Below are positions 25,089 to 37,990 of a DNA stretch of 64,000 nt, piece after piece (position 1 is the stretch's first letter; each line of letters begins with the position of its first letter). Made by a program: the position numbers and the translations under genes. Origin of the DNA: Sipunculus nudus (Eukaryota > Annelida > Sipuncula > Golfingiida > Sipunculidae); the NCBI GenBank assembly GCA_026874595.1, contig CM049312.1, forward strand, positions 50,161,429 through 50,225,428. Direction: 5' to 3'. The notes under the pieces were generated by a model. It had not been told where the DNA came from. It did no database searches and saw only the letters and a program-made list of their open reading frames with translations.

Positions 25089-25754
25089 TATATTTATATA
25101 TATATATATTTATTTATTTATTTCAATCACTTTGACCACTTATTCTAATTAATTATTTGAACTTTTCTCTGTGTTGATGAATAAAGTCTGCATGGTCAGT
25201 AAACATATTCGGTGAATAGCCATTCTGGGTTTGGTCCTTTGCCTAATTAAAAAAAAATTCACACGAAGAATGCTATTGGTGTATTTTCCAACTGTCAGAA
25301 TAAGGTCACCTAACTGTTGTAGTGTTCTCGGGATCTTTTGCGTGGGGAAATAGCAAACACAAAGGATTAGTCCTCAGTTGGTAGAGACAGAAGAATATTT
25401 TAAGATGGGTCTTATAGAAACCCAAAATGATTTTGATCATCACAAAACATAACCATATTATAAAATTATTAATTTAAAGAAGAAGTTTATTACTTTTTTT
25501 GTTTTTTTTTTAAGTGTTAATCCGGTATGTTAGATAAGGAATGGGTCTTGTACATGTACCAGTAAGTATGTGTGTGTGCCGAATATTGTAGTAATAATAT
25601 AAATAACATGTATAACTTATGAATAACTTTAAAATATTTTTTATTTTAAAAATTACAAAAAGGTTTGCCTAAATTACCCACTTTATTTGTTATGCATTGC
25701 TAAAAGATGTATAATCTTGTTTATGCAACAATTCTACTTTAACGATCGGCTTCA
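24093..25754. other. Unclassified sequence between two elements
   Basis: The first 40 bp resemble the HINE-B interior (AAAGCTTTTAAAAAAGTTAG). The rest has no match elsewhere in the window. It has a TATA-like TATAAAAAGG near 24143, two CACGTG sites (24603-24608, 24642-24647), a (CA)14 tract and AT-rich sequence. Frames are at most 68 codons and unrecognised. It is probably older intron or a family seen only once. Confidence 0.5.
25057..25084. repeat. (CA)14 microsatellite
   Basis: Fourteen uninterrupted CA units followed by a TA/TTTA-rich tract to about 25122. Confidence 0.95.
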
Positions 25755-28355
25755 TTTTTAGCTCAGCTGACTATAAGTCATCTGAGCTATAGTCGTGATC
25801 CATTGTCCGTCGTCCGTCCGTCTGTCGTGCCGTCCGTCCGTAGATGTGGCACGTTTTGAAACCGTAAGACCTAGGAATCCAAAATTCAGCATAATGTTAG
25901 ATGTCCCCAAGATCTCCTTTCAAGCCGAAAACTGGGTCTTTGCGACTTCATTCCTTTGAGAAATTAAGGAAAAACCTCAATTTTTTATTAAAAACCTATT
26001 TTCACACTTCAGGACTGCCTAATATCAAAACCACTCATCTGTTTTTCCTCATATTTCCTATAAATAATCCTCTATATAATTCCTATGTACATGCCAGAAA
26101 ATAGGTCTGTATTTTATAATTTAAGAAAGTTATGGGCCCAAACATAATGCATCTTGTAAATAATCAGGAAAGAAATTTTATCACTTAACACAAAACTTGT
26201 TAAAGCTAAGCACTTTTTTTCCAGTAATATTACTTTTATTAATCAAAATTAAATTGTATACCCAAAATTAGATCATAATCTTTTAAATTTTTTAAAATAT
26301 TAGCAAAAATAAAAAATTGGTATCTTAAATTTTGCCCAACTTTGACCATGGCACGTTTTTTTGCTGTAACTGCTGTGGATTTAATTTTCACAGCATGTTT
26401 TTGTTAGCATTTCAACTGTTAACACCAAAAATTTGAAACCAATTGATCAAAAACTGTAGATTTTATTCAAGTTTTCAAGCACCATGTCACATATTGCTAG
26501 TGTTATGCAGTTTGCTAGAGCTCAGCTCCCGAGCTTCAGCTCTTAGTTCCTTAAATTTGGCATACAGTTAGATTTCTCCAAAATCCCCTACCATGCCAAG
26601 AATTTGGTCACTAGGACTTAATTCCTTCGAGATATCAATGAAAAACTTCATTTTTCCATTAAAAACTCATTGTTACACTTTAAGACTGCCTAATATCAAA
26701 ACCACTGATCTGACTTTGATCATATATAATATACATATTTTTTTATACATTCGCTATGCACATGCCAGAAATGATGTCAGTATTGTGTATTTTTTTTAAG
26801 TTACTGGCCCAAACATAATGCACTTTGTAAAAAATCAAGAAATATATTTACTCCCTTAACAAGGGCATTGCTGAAGCTAGAGATTTTATTGTCAGGGATG
26901 TAACATTATTTAATCAAGATTCAATTGAATACCCAAAATTAGTTCTGAATTTTTCAAATTTTATAAGTTATTAGTATAAATATAAAATTAGTACCTTAAA
27001 TTTTGCCCAACTGTGACCATGGCACGTTTGTTTCCTGAGAGCACTGTTGATATAATTTTCATATCATGCACACATAAGGATTTCAGCTTTTTAGTTTAGA
27101 AAGCTGAAAGAAATTGGCCAAATATTGTAGCTTTTATTAATGTTTTTTATGAGACCCTGTCAGACTTTGGCTCTCTCCAGCCCCTCTTGAGTCACCTGTA
27201 TGTTGACCTTGTTGACCTTTCATCAAATTATGCACGCTTGAGGCGAGAATCCAGGCAGCTTATGGCCAGCCACAGTTGATCCAGGTGTCCAACCCAACTT
27301 ATCTAGTAGTTTTAACCAACAACATAACAATAAACAATAAATTAATAAATTTTTCTTGGTTTTTAATAACAAATTAAAGAAAAATAGAAAAGGAATTTGT
27401 TAGTTTATAATAACAGGAAATTAACTTGCAGTTACTGATGATATAAGAATCTTGTATCGATGGGTAGAATGTCACATATTCCAAATAACACCATGCAGTC
27501 ACCTATGGCATTTTTCAGTTCATTTTTAATGATAAAGAAGTAAATCATATTATTCATTACTAATCATGAGGGATTATATGAAGTAAATTAATGATAGACA
27601 AAGATGCAGTTGATAATATTAATCTAGATTCCTACTGTGTCTAGTGTGTACATTGATGTGAAATTAGTCCAAAATGAATTTTTTACAGTTATTTTTTAAT
27701 ATAAATAAAAGCCATAAAACCAGGTACTTATGATCATTATTTAAATGTGTGAATTTTGTATATTCTGGATTCTCAAAATCATTGTTTGGTGAAAACTGAA
27801 TAAATACGAGACATGGTGCAAATACTTTGTAATTGTATTTAAATACGAATATGATTATGTACTCCATTATAAAATTTCTTGCATAAAGAATGGGAATTCA
27901 GGTAAAAATGAAAGTATATGAATACTCGTGCAAATACTTCCAAAATGTATTCATGAATGCATTCATGAATATATTCTTTAATATTATTTTAATAATCATA
28001 TCAGTTATATTTCATTTTAAAAAATCATATGATTCTCTTATTATTTTTAATAAAAATTATATTTGGGACAATATTTGTAATTTTTTTAATAAATAGTTAA
28101 ACTCTTATATTATATGTTCTGCTTATAAGTTATATGGCCAAGTCAAAATCTATGTGACAATAGCACTCCATTTGTTAATAAAATAAATGAAATCAATCCT
28201 CTTCCCTGTCTCCAAAGATACTATCAAAATCATACATACAACTCATAATACAGCTTATATTTATTACCACACAAAACCAGCATGTGCCTCATTTCTAAAA
28301 AATATTTTTTTGTCATATATAACAGCTGAGCGTCGTGACCCATAGGTCCCTTGTT
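25755..28355 (+). mobile_element. HINE-A3-alpha element, copy 2
   Basis: The 5' hairpin starts at 25760 after TTTTT, with a (GTCY)n tract at 25805-25842. The body parallels 17476-20121. The 3' end is CAGCTGAGCGTCGTGACCC, ATAGGTCCC and TTGTT at 28351-28355. It is 45 bp shorter than copy 1 through small indels. Both copies share the altered 3' palindrome (GACCCATAGGTC instead of GACCCATGGGTC), so they come from one source lineage. Confidence 0.85.
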
Positions 28356-29216
28356 TTAACATTCCCTAGCGAGGTGTATTATATGGCCTCATGGGATGAC
28401 ACTACTGGATTTTGATCATATAGGCCTACTGCTCGTCATAACAAACTTTCATCTGTATGTGAACTTATGTTAGTTACATTGTTGCAAATCAAAACCGCAA
28501 TGTTACAAGTTCAAGGGGCATACAAAAAAGCTGAAAATAAAAATACACATTCTGTGAATCTATATTCATTTCTGCCCATGTAAAGTAACAACAATAAAAG
28601 TGCAGTGTATGTATCTGGTAAAAATGGGGATATTATATATGGCCCATCAATAAATCTAGACCTCTATTGATTTATATATAAAAGTGGATGATCAATATCA
28701 ATTTTGGGGTCACAAGGTCAAAGGTCAAGGCCACAGGAGCCATCTGTCCAAAAATTAGTTTCTGGATGATAATTCCTGCTTTTATTGATGTATAGATTTC
28801 AAACTTGACTTATATATGTCCCATTGAAAAAGCAAGACCCCAATTGATTTTTGGGTCATGAGGTCAAAGGTCAAGGTCACAGGACCAACATCTTCAAAAA
28901 GAATGTGGATTGATAGATGGAAGAAACAATAATTGCTTGCCAAGTGTCAGTATATACTGCTAAAAATGGGGGCCTATTCTTGAAGGGGGGGGGGGGCCTA
29001 CTGTGTCTGGGGATACTCTGGCACCTGCGGTGCCAAGAAATATCTAGTTCACTATGTTTTTACCAGACAAATATGATAAGAATTTATGGCAATGTAGAAA
29101 GTTTAAACACAATTGGCATATAGGTTCTGCAACAATTTTACTAGTTGTGAATCGCAGCCCATGATGTCGCAGGTCATGCTTGGCAGCTGAGCATCATGAC
29201 CCATGGGTCACTTGTT
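28356..29216 (+). mobile_element. Unclassified DNA and a HINE-A 3' part
   Basis: 28356-28600 has no match. 28600-29216 resembles the A2 3' half (repeated GGTCAAAGGTCAAGG with CACAGGA) and ends in CAGCTGAGCATCATGACCC, ATGGGTCA and CTTGTT at 29184-29216. A poly-G tract is at 28985-28996. No HINE-A 5' end was found for it. Confidence 0.6.
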
Positions 29217-29804
29217 TTCCCACTGCCGCTGGCCATGTTTGTTTTTCTACTGTTGTGCGTGGACTGTTATAACAGTATATAAAGGACTTGTATTTAAAAG
29301 AAATTTATGTAACAGCCACTAATATGCCTACCTTGTTCACTCGATGTATCATTTTATAAATCCCTACAAACAAATGTGTTAAAGAATTACTGCGTACATC
29401 ACTCGATCGGCCATGCGCCCGCCAGTGCTAACATGTGCGAGTTTGCGTTTCCAGGTCATGTCAAACCGTAAGGCTGACGTAATCCCACAATCCAAAGGGA
29501 CATCAAAGTTCTTGGACTTGGAGTAGCGCTGAGAAACCAAAACTGATGTTTTTTTTTACATTTAATGAGGATACATTTCTGGTCATTCGCTGGTTATATA
29601 ATCCTGCACTGCAGTAATCTGCCGAGCTCACGCAAGTACACGTGCTAGATATTGTTGCCAAACACCATGTCACTCCGCCTCTATTACCATATAAGGTTTC
29701 GAGGTCATATCAAACCGGAAGGCTGACGTAATCCCACAATCCAAAGGGACATCAAAGTTCTTGGACTTGGAGTAGCGCTGATAAACCAAAACTGATGTTT
29801 TTTT
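29217..29804. repeat. Unclassified DNA with two direct copies of about 107 bp
   Basis: A segment starting GTTTCCAGGTCATGTCAAAC at 29447 and running to about 29556 recurs from 29696 (GTTTCGAGGTCATATCAAAC) to about 29803, a spacing of 249 bp. Both contain GGCTGACGTAATCCCACAAT and end in a T-run. The second copy ends where HINE-A1 enters its T-run. Function unknown. Confidence 0.75.
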
Positions 29805-32604
29805 AGCTCAGCTGATTGAAAGTCATCAGAGCTATAGCGATCACTCTTTGTCCGTCGTCCGTCTGTCTGTCTGTCTGTCCGTCTGTCTGTCTGTCTGTCC
29901 GTCTGTCCGTCTGTCTGTCCGTTAACCAGGCACAAATCGTAACCGCTAGAACTGGAATCTTCTTACTTGACATCCTGGGAGGTCCATGAAAAATCTCCTT
30001 GGAAACCAGAAATGAGGTCTCTGTTACCCATATCCTTCGAGCTATGGGGCCCCAAAGTACCCCCCAGAAAAGTCCAAAATTTCATACAAAAACTTCAATA
30101 TCTCATTAACTACTTGACTGATGGTCATGATTTTTTGGCATACATATTGATCATGAGAGGTTCCATCAGTTCCTGAAGACTGGTGGCGCCACCTGTATTT
30201 TTCGATTTTTTTTACGAATTTTTTTCTCTATTTTTGAGATCTTTAAAAATGTGAACATCTGTAAACAAGGCACAAATCGTAATGACTGGACTTAGAATCT
30301 TCATTCTCAACACACTGAGAGACCTATGAAAAGTCTCCATGGAAACCAGAAATTAGGTCTCTGTTACCCATATCCTTCCAGCTATGGGGCCCCAAACAAC
30401 CCCCCAGAAAAGTAAAAAATTTCAAACAAAAACTTCAATATCTCATTAAATACTTGACTGATGGTCATGATTTTTGTCATACATATTGATCATGAGATGT
30501 TCCATCACTTCCTGCAGACTGGTGGCGCCACCTGTATCGTTCAATTTTTTAAGAATTATTTTCTCTATTTTTGAGACTTTTCAAAATGTAAACATCTGTT
30601 AACAAGGCACAAATTGTAACAACTGGACCTAGAATCTTCATTCTCGACACACTGAGAGACCTATGAAAAGTCTCCATGGAAACCAGAAATTAGGTCTCTG
30701 TTAACCATATCCTTCGAGCTATGGAGCCCCAAAGTACCCCCAAGAAAAGTAAAAAATTCATACAAAAACTTCAATATCTCATTTACTACTTGACTGATGG
30801 TCATGATTTGTGGCATAACTATTGATCATGAGATGTGTCATCACTTCCTGCAGACTGGTGGTGCAACCTTTATTGTTCGATTTTTTACGATTTTTTCCTC
30901 TATTTTTGAGACCTTTAAGGATGCTGTCATCTGTTATCATGGCACAAATCGTAACGACTGGACCTAGAATCTTCATTCTTAACACACAGAGAGGTCCATG
31001 AAAAATATCCTTGGAAACCAGAAATTAGGTCTCTGTTAACCATATCCTTCGAGCTATGGGGCCCCAAAGTACCCCCCCCCCCGAGTAGTCAAAAATTTCA
31101 TACAAAAACTTCAATATCTCAATAACTACATCACTGATGGTCATGATTTTTGGCATACATATTGATTATGAAATGTTCCATCAGTTCCTGCAGACTTGTG
31201 GCGCCACCTGTATTGTTTGATTTTTTCCGATTTTTTCCTCTATTTTTGAGACCTTTAAGGATGCTGTCATCTGTTAACGTGGCACAAATCATAACGACTG
31301 GACCTAGAATCTTCATTCTCGACACACTGAGAGACCTATGAAAAGTCTCCATGGAAACCAAAATTAGGTCTCTGTTACCCATATTCTTCGAGCTATGGAG
31401 CCCTAAAGTACCCCCAAGAAAAGTAAAAAATTTCATACAAAAACTTCAATATCTCATTAACTACTTGAATGATGGTCATAATTTGTGGCAAAACTATTGA
31501 TCATGAGATGTGTCATCTGTTCCTGCAGACTGGTGGCGCCACCTGTATCATTCGATTTTTTACGATTTTTTCCTCTATTTTTGAGACCTTTAAGGATGCT
31601 ATCATCTGTTAGCATGGCACAAATAGTAACGACTGGACCTAGAATCTTCATTCTCAACACACTAGAAGACCTATGAAAAGTCTCCATGGAAACCAGAAAT
31701 TAGGTCTCTGTTACCCATATCCTTAGAGCTATGGGGCCCATAAGTACCCCCCCAGAGTAGTCAAAAATTTCATACAAAAACTTCAATATCTCAATAACTA
31801 CATCACTGATGGTCATGATTTTTGGCATACATATTGATTATGAGATGTTCCATCAGTTCCTGCAGACTGGTGGTGCCACCTATGTTATCTATCAAGAGGG
31901 TACAAATTGCAACAACTGGACCTAGAAACTTCATTCTTGTCATGCAAGGAGGCCCATGAAGAGTGCCTGTGGAAACTTGAAATTAGGTCTCTGTTACCCA
32001 TATCCTTCAAGCTATAGGTCTCTGAAGTATCCCTCAGAATAATGGACAATTTGATACAAAAGCTGAAGTATCTGAACAACTAATACGGAGATCATCATGA
32101 TTCTTTGCATGGATATTGACCATTAAGTGTTTTTAGCTCAGCTGACTGTAAGTCATCTGAAGTATCCCTCAGAATAATAGACAATTTGATACAAAAGCTC
32201 AAGTATCTAAACAACTATTGCAGTGATCACCATGATTATTTGCATGAATATTGATCATGGAATGTGTCATCAGTTTCTGCAGTATGGTGGCGCCACCTGT
32301 ATTTTTTTATTTTTACGAATTTTTTTCTCTATTTTTGATACCTCATAAGATGCGGTCATCTGTTAACATGGCACAAATCGTAACAACTGGACCTAGAATC
32401 TTCTCTCTTGACATTCTGAGAGGCCCATGAAAAGTTTCCTTAAAAACTTGAAATTAGGTCTCTGTTACCCATAACCTCTGAGCTATGGGGCTCCGAAGTA
32501 CCCCCCGGAATAATGGAAAATTTGATACAAAAGCTCAAGTATAAAATTACTTTTGTCAATGTCTTCCTGGTCAGCTGAGCGTCATGACCCCTGGGTCACT
32601 TGTT
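29805..32604 (+). mobile_element. HINE-A1 element with about 340-bp tandem units
   Basis: The 5' end AGCTCAGCTGATTGAAAG lies at 29805, with a long (GTCY)n tract (29848-29922). Units start at 29920, 30260, 30599, 30933, 31273 and 31608. Exact GGTGGCGCCACC is at 30182, 30521, 31532 and 32286. A second 5' terminal repeat at 32135 lies inside and is joined to unit interior. The 3' end is GTCAGCTGAGCGTCATGACC and CCTGGGTCA, then CTTGTT at 32599-32604. Confidence 0.85.
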
Positions 32605-33855
32605 GGTTGACCTCTGACCTTTCCTCTCTGCCCGGGGTCCATTTGTGTCTCTGTTTCCACACATAAACCCACATATCTCGGGAACCGTTTGACCGATAAG
32701 GCTAAAGATTTTGCACAAATGTAGCCCTTGTAAAGCTTTATAACATACACTAAAAATGGTGGCGCCACCTGCAACCATTTTTGCACAGCGTCCATCTGTT
32801 CATCAGCCTTGGGATAAAAACATATCTCTGCATTTTTTGGATTTATCCACCTGAAATTTTGCATGTGTATACATTCTGGACAGCTTTCTTGATTTTATGA
32901 CAGGTGGTGCCATCTACATTCATGTTTAAGCTGCAGACATCCAAGCTCATATCTTGGGAACCGTTTGACTGATTAGGCCAAAATTTTGCATGTATATGGA
33001 TCTCACATAGGTCTTTATCATACACAAAACTGGAGGGGCCACCTGCAACCATTATTGCATAGCGTCCGTCTGTTTGTCTGCCATAGGATAATATCACTCA
33101 TGTCTCGGCAGTGGTTTGACATATCTGCCTAAAATTTTGCAGTTTTATACATCCTGGACAGCTTTCTTGATTTTATGATAGATGGCGCCACCTTCATTCT
33201 AGTTTACGCTGCAGACATCCAAGCTCATATCTTGGGAACCATTTGACTGATTAGGCCAAAATTTTGCATCTATATGGATCTCACATAGGTCTTTATTATA
33301 CACAAAACTGGAGGGGCCACCTGCAACCATTTTTGCACAGCATCTGTCTGTTTGTCTGCTATGGGCTAAAATCACTCATATCTCTGTAGTTGTTTGACAT
33401 AACTGCCTAATATTTTGCAGGTTTATACATCCTGGACAGCTTTCTTCATTTTATGACAGGAGGCGCCACCTACATTCTAGTTTATGCTGCAGACATACAA
33501 GCTCATATCTCGGGAACCATTTGACCGATTGGGCCAAAATTGTGTATGTGTTTAGATCCACATAGGTCTTTATCATACACAAAACTGGAGGGGCCACCTG
33601 CAACCATTTTGCACAGCGTCTGTCTGTTTATCTGCTGTGGGCTAAAATCACTCATATACATGTAGTGGTTTGACTTTTCTGCCTAAAATTTCGCATATGT
33701 ATACAACTTGGACAGCTTTCTGGATTTGTGGTAAATGGCAGAACCTACATACACATTTAGGCTGCAGACATCCATGCTAATATGCAACACACCTCACTCT
33801 GTTTCCCCTTGCCACTAAATACATGCCTCACTTCACCCATTCCACTCTGATTTTG
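32605..33855 (+). mobile_element. HINE-C array lacking both ends
   Basis: It begins abruptly inside the lead segment (GGTTGACCTCTGACC) right after the HINE-A1 3' end. It carries about four alternating half-units (GGTGGCGCCACC at 32758-32769, then variants such as GGAGGGGCCACC). It stops inside the 3' region at TGATTTTGG, just before the subterminal repeat. Confidence 0.7.
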
Positions 33856-33941
33856 GGTATATACTACCATTCTGATGATAAAATTTCCTTTTAGAATCTC
33901 TTTCCAGTCAGCTGAGCGTCATGACCCATGGGTCACTTGTT
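33856..33941 (+). mobile_element. HINE-A1 3' end
   Basis: GGTATATACTACCATTCTGA leads to CAGTCAGCTGAGCGTCATGA, the palindrome GACCCATGGGTC and CTTGTT, as at 11450-11536. Confidence 0.75.
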
Positions 33942-33945
33942 AATT

Positions 33946-35396
33946 GTATCCGCCAAAACGAAGTTTTGCAGATACTGTGTTTTTGATCAGGTTCCGCTGC
34001 CGCTGCCGCCGTATTCGTTACCGGAGAACTCCTCTGAGACTACTCGACTGATTTTTCCGAAAGTTACACCAATTTTCGGGTCACATGTGAAGTGGTGCCC
34101 AACCAATTGGCGTAGACCTCTTACCTTTCCTCTCTGCCCAGTGTCCATTTGTGCTTCTGTTTCCACACATAAACCCACATATCTTGGGAACTGTTTGACC
34201 GTTCAGGAAAAAATTTTGTACAAACATAGCCCTTGGATAGCTTTACAACATACACAAAAATGGTGGTGCCACCTGCAACCATGTTTGCACAGCGTCCGTC
34301 TGTTTTTCCGCCATGGGAAAAAAATCGCTCCTATCTTGGCAGTGTTTTGACTTATCTGCCTAAAATTTTGCAGGTTTATACATCCTGGAAAGCTTTCTTG
34401 ATTTTATGACAAGTGGCGCCACCTACATTCTAGTTTACGCTGCAGACATCCACGGTCATATCTTGGGAACTGTTTGACAGATTGGGCCAAAAATTTGCAC
34501 GTGTATAGATCTCACATAGCTCTTTATCATACGCAAAACCATGTGCAACCATTTTTGCACAGCGTCAGTGTGTTTGTCTGCCGTGGGATAAAATCACTCA
34601 TATCTCGGCAGTGGTTTGACATATTCGCCTAAAATATTGCAGGTTTATACATCATGGACAGATTTCTTGATTTTATGACTGGTGGGGCCGCCTTCATTCT
34701 AGTTTAAGCTGAAGACATCCAAGCTCATATCTCAGGAACCATTTGACGGATTGGGCCAAAATTTTGCATGTATATAGATCTCACATAGCTCTTTATCATA
34801 CACAAAACTAGAGGGACCACCTGCAACCATTCTTGCACAGCTTCCATCTGTTTGTCTGCCGTGGGCTATAATCTCTCATATCTCAGTAGTGGCATGACTT
34901 ATCTGCCTAAAATTTTGTGTGTTTATACATCTTGGATAGCTTTCTCGATTTTTTTGGCAGTTGGTGCCACCTACATTTATGTTAACCCTGCAGATTTTTA
35001 GGCTAATATCTCAGGACTGGTTGGACATATCCCCCTGAAATTTTGCATGTGTATAGATCTCACGTAGCTCTTAATCATACACAGAGTTGGTGGCGCCACC
35101 TGCCACTCTATTTGCACAAGTCCTTCTGTTTGTCTGCTGTGGGATAAAATCACTCATGTACATGTAGTGGTTTGACTTATCTGCCTAAAATTTTGCATAT
35201 GTATACAACTTACACAGCTTTCTGGATTTGTGGTAAATGGCAGAACCTACATACACATTTCAGCTGCAGACATCCATGCTAATATGCAACACACATCACT
35301 CTATTTCCCCTTGCCACTCAATCCATGCCTCACTTCACCCATTCCACTATGATTTTGGCGGATACACTTAGTTGTTGTCAACAACCCGTATTCTAG
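33946..35396 (+). mobile_element. HINE-C element, full length
   Basis: The 5' hairpin GTATCCGCCAAAAC-gaa-GTTTTGCAGATAC is at 33946-33975, then CCGCTGCCGCTGCCGCC. About nine half-units follow with GGTGGCGCCACC at 35089-35100 and variants elsewhere; one half-unit near 34540 has lost its palindrome by deletion. The 3' end is TTTTGGCGGATAC, the imperfect hairpin GTTGTTGTCAACAAC and TTCTAGTT. Length is 1.45 kb. Confidence 0.85.
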
Positions 35397-36539
35397 TTAT
35401 TATCAGTTATGTGCTGGAACATTATGCACATTGTAAAAAATCAGGAAATATATTTTCTCATCACGAGAACTGCTGAAGCTAGAGACTTTTTTCAGGGATA
35501 TAACTTTATTTAATCAAGATTCAATTGTTTACCCAAAATAAGATCTGAATTTTGCAAACTTTTTTAAGTTATTAGTATAAATATAAAATCAGTATCTTAA
35601 ATATTGCCCAACTTTGGCAATGGCACGTTTTTTTCCTGAAAGTACAATTTATTTGATTTTCACAGTATGTTTACATGATTATTGCATTTGTTAAAATCTG
35701 AAATTTCAAAGGAATTGATTTAAAAGAGTGGCTTTGATTCAAGTTTTCATACACCATGTCACATGTTGTTTACATCAAGCCCACCTAGTACAGCCTTCAC
35801 CTGTGTTATGTAAACCACTCCAGGCAGCTTGCCTTGGCTCAGCTTGGCCACTATTGACAGGCTTCCCTCTGCCTTGCAAAACCCCCCAACCCCCCCCCCC
35901 CCCCCTCCCAGAATGGTGCATAAACTAGATGAATTTAATAATTTTCTGTATTTGATTCATTCTTATTTTAGGCTTTTGCTACATTTTAGATTTTGTATTG
36001 TACCTCAAAAGTTACAATGATTAAAATGCACATTTAATTGTGTCCAAAAAGTGGTGTATTGCTATGAAAGTGTGGAAGTTCATCATATATGAAATTCCTT
36101 ACTTCGGAAGAGTAAAAACTTCACCAGATGTAAAATTGATCATTAATTCAGTAATAAATAATAGCTGAGATAGTAATTAAACAATATCCCTCATTGAACT
36201 GACATTGTGTATACTTTATTTGAAAACAAGTTTTTATTTTATTAAATTTATTGAATCTTTTATTTCGGTGAATAAAATTAAGCATGTACTGAAAACTCCA
36301 ATATACAAAGCTTTTTAACCCTTTACTGTTCAGATTAGCCTGTGGATTGTCACACTCCTACTGTTCAGATTTATTTTGCATTTTTTCCACATTTTGACAT
36401 GAATCTATATAAGAGACATTTACTCAGTAACCGTTAAAGGTATCTTTGTGAAATTTTCAGCTTTAACTGTCAGGTATATGTCCTTCATGTTGTTTTATTT
36501 ATTTTCTACATACCTGGTTTGATATGTATGTAACTAAGG

Positions 36540-37990
36540 TATATACAGGTAAAAACAGGTAAATCTGTATTACCTGTATTTCCACTCACTGGTATATCAC
36601 CAAAATGACCCCTTTCATCCTGTTCAGGTAACCCATGAACCATTTGATAAAAAAAGGGAAATGTATGGATTTTTTTTCACTCTAAGGTAATTATATATTA
36701 AAGGTAAGAAAAAGGTAAATGATTTGGTTTAACACTGGAAAGGGAACCACCGACGAACCAGAATGTGCTAGTAAAATTGGATTTTTCTGTGGGAATCATA
36801 TATTTTTCACCTGAAAAGCTTGCTGACCAAAAGAGCACATTCTATGACTATTGACATATAACACATATGTTTACCTGTACAGGTAAGAAAAGGTAAATTA
36901 TTTTTTTTTCTGAATATGTACGCAAACACCTTGTTCATCATTATAGTTACTATAAATTAATACCTTCTCTATTTATGGACTGTATAATTAATTTTGATAT
37001 AAGAACAGGTGCTTTTAATACAGTAATTAAGTTACCTATGTGAATAGTACCTTTGTTCTTCAACTGATCTAATTACCTGTGACAGTGACAAAATCATGCT
37101 GAAAAGTGGCTGGTGAGAATAGGGATAAACAAGTGTCAACTGTGTAAAACCATTATATTTTGATTTTTCAGACATGTAAAACATAAATTGATAATTTTGG
37201 TTACAGTTACACATAAAAACATACCTGTACAGGTGAGTTCAGGTAAATCCAGGTAAATTATTTTTTAATGAAGTATATATTTTATACATGTAATTAGGGA
37301 GAACAAAAAAAAAACAAACAACTTAATTTTGAGTGCCATGTGTAAAATTTATGAATTACAGGTACTAACTGCACTATTTATTGGGTTACCTGGAATGATA
37401 CCTTTGATCTTAAACAGATTTAATTACCTTTGTAAGTACAGAATATAAAGACAACTTTTCATTTTAAAAGTGGAAAGGAAATTTTTGAAGGAGTCAAAAC
37501 AATATGCAGAAGCTATCTTTTAATTAACTGCACAGCCATGAGACTTGTGCATTTCAATTTTGCCAATTGCTACCTGTAAAAGTTTACTCACCTGCACAGG
37601 TAAGATCAGGTAAATAAAGGTAAATTCTCATTTTTTAAATTTAAATTATATATTGCACTTGTTATAAGGAACATCGCAATAAAAACTATTTACTTTTGTC
37701 CAATGTGCAAAATATATAATTTATGGGTGTAAAATGCACAAATTATCTGGTTACCTGTAATATACCTTTTTATGTCAAATTAATATATTTTAACATGTGC
37801 AGGCAAAAACAAAACGCCGACTGATTTTAAAATAAAATCTGGAAAAATGTGTCTACCCTGTTTGTTAACATTTCATGCAATAATAAAATTGCTGTTTAGT
37901 TGGTCTGTCGCGTTTATCTGCACAGGTAAAAATCCAGGTGCGACAGGTAAACAGGTGTGCACTTGGTTCGATCAACGATTAGCCTTAATA
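36540..37990. repeat. Diverged tandem array of about 350-bp units with an ACCTGTACAGGT palindrome
   Basis: TACCTGTACAGGTA or close variants lie at 36872-36885, 37222-37235, 37589-37602 and about 37917, with a weaker start near 36545. A second landmark (TTACCT...GTACCTTTG...AATTACCT) keeps the same spacing (37033, 37383, 37749). Spacings of 350, 367 and 328 bp show indels. Lies inside the TTAA insertion. Confidence 0.8.

Noticed and set aside
17476-28355. LTR retrotransposon with the two A3-alpha copies as LTRs
   Set aside because: There is no TG...CA ends, primer-binding site, polypurine tract or gag-pol between them. Each copy has its own HINE-A termini and (GTCY)n tract.
33928-34350. 140-codon open frame starting near a HINE-C 5' end
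   Set aside because: It spans the HINE-A1 / HINE-C junction and the HINE-C lead segment; equivalent frames in other HINE-C copies are broken.
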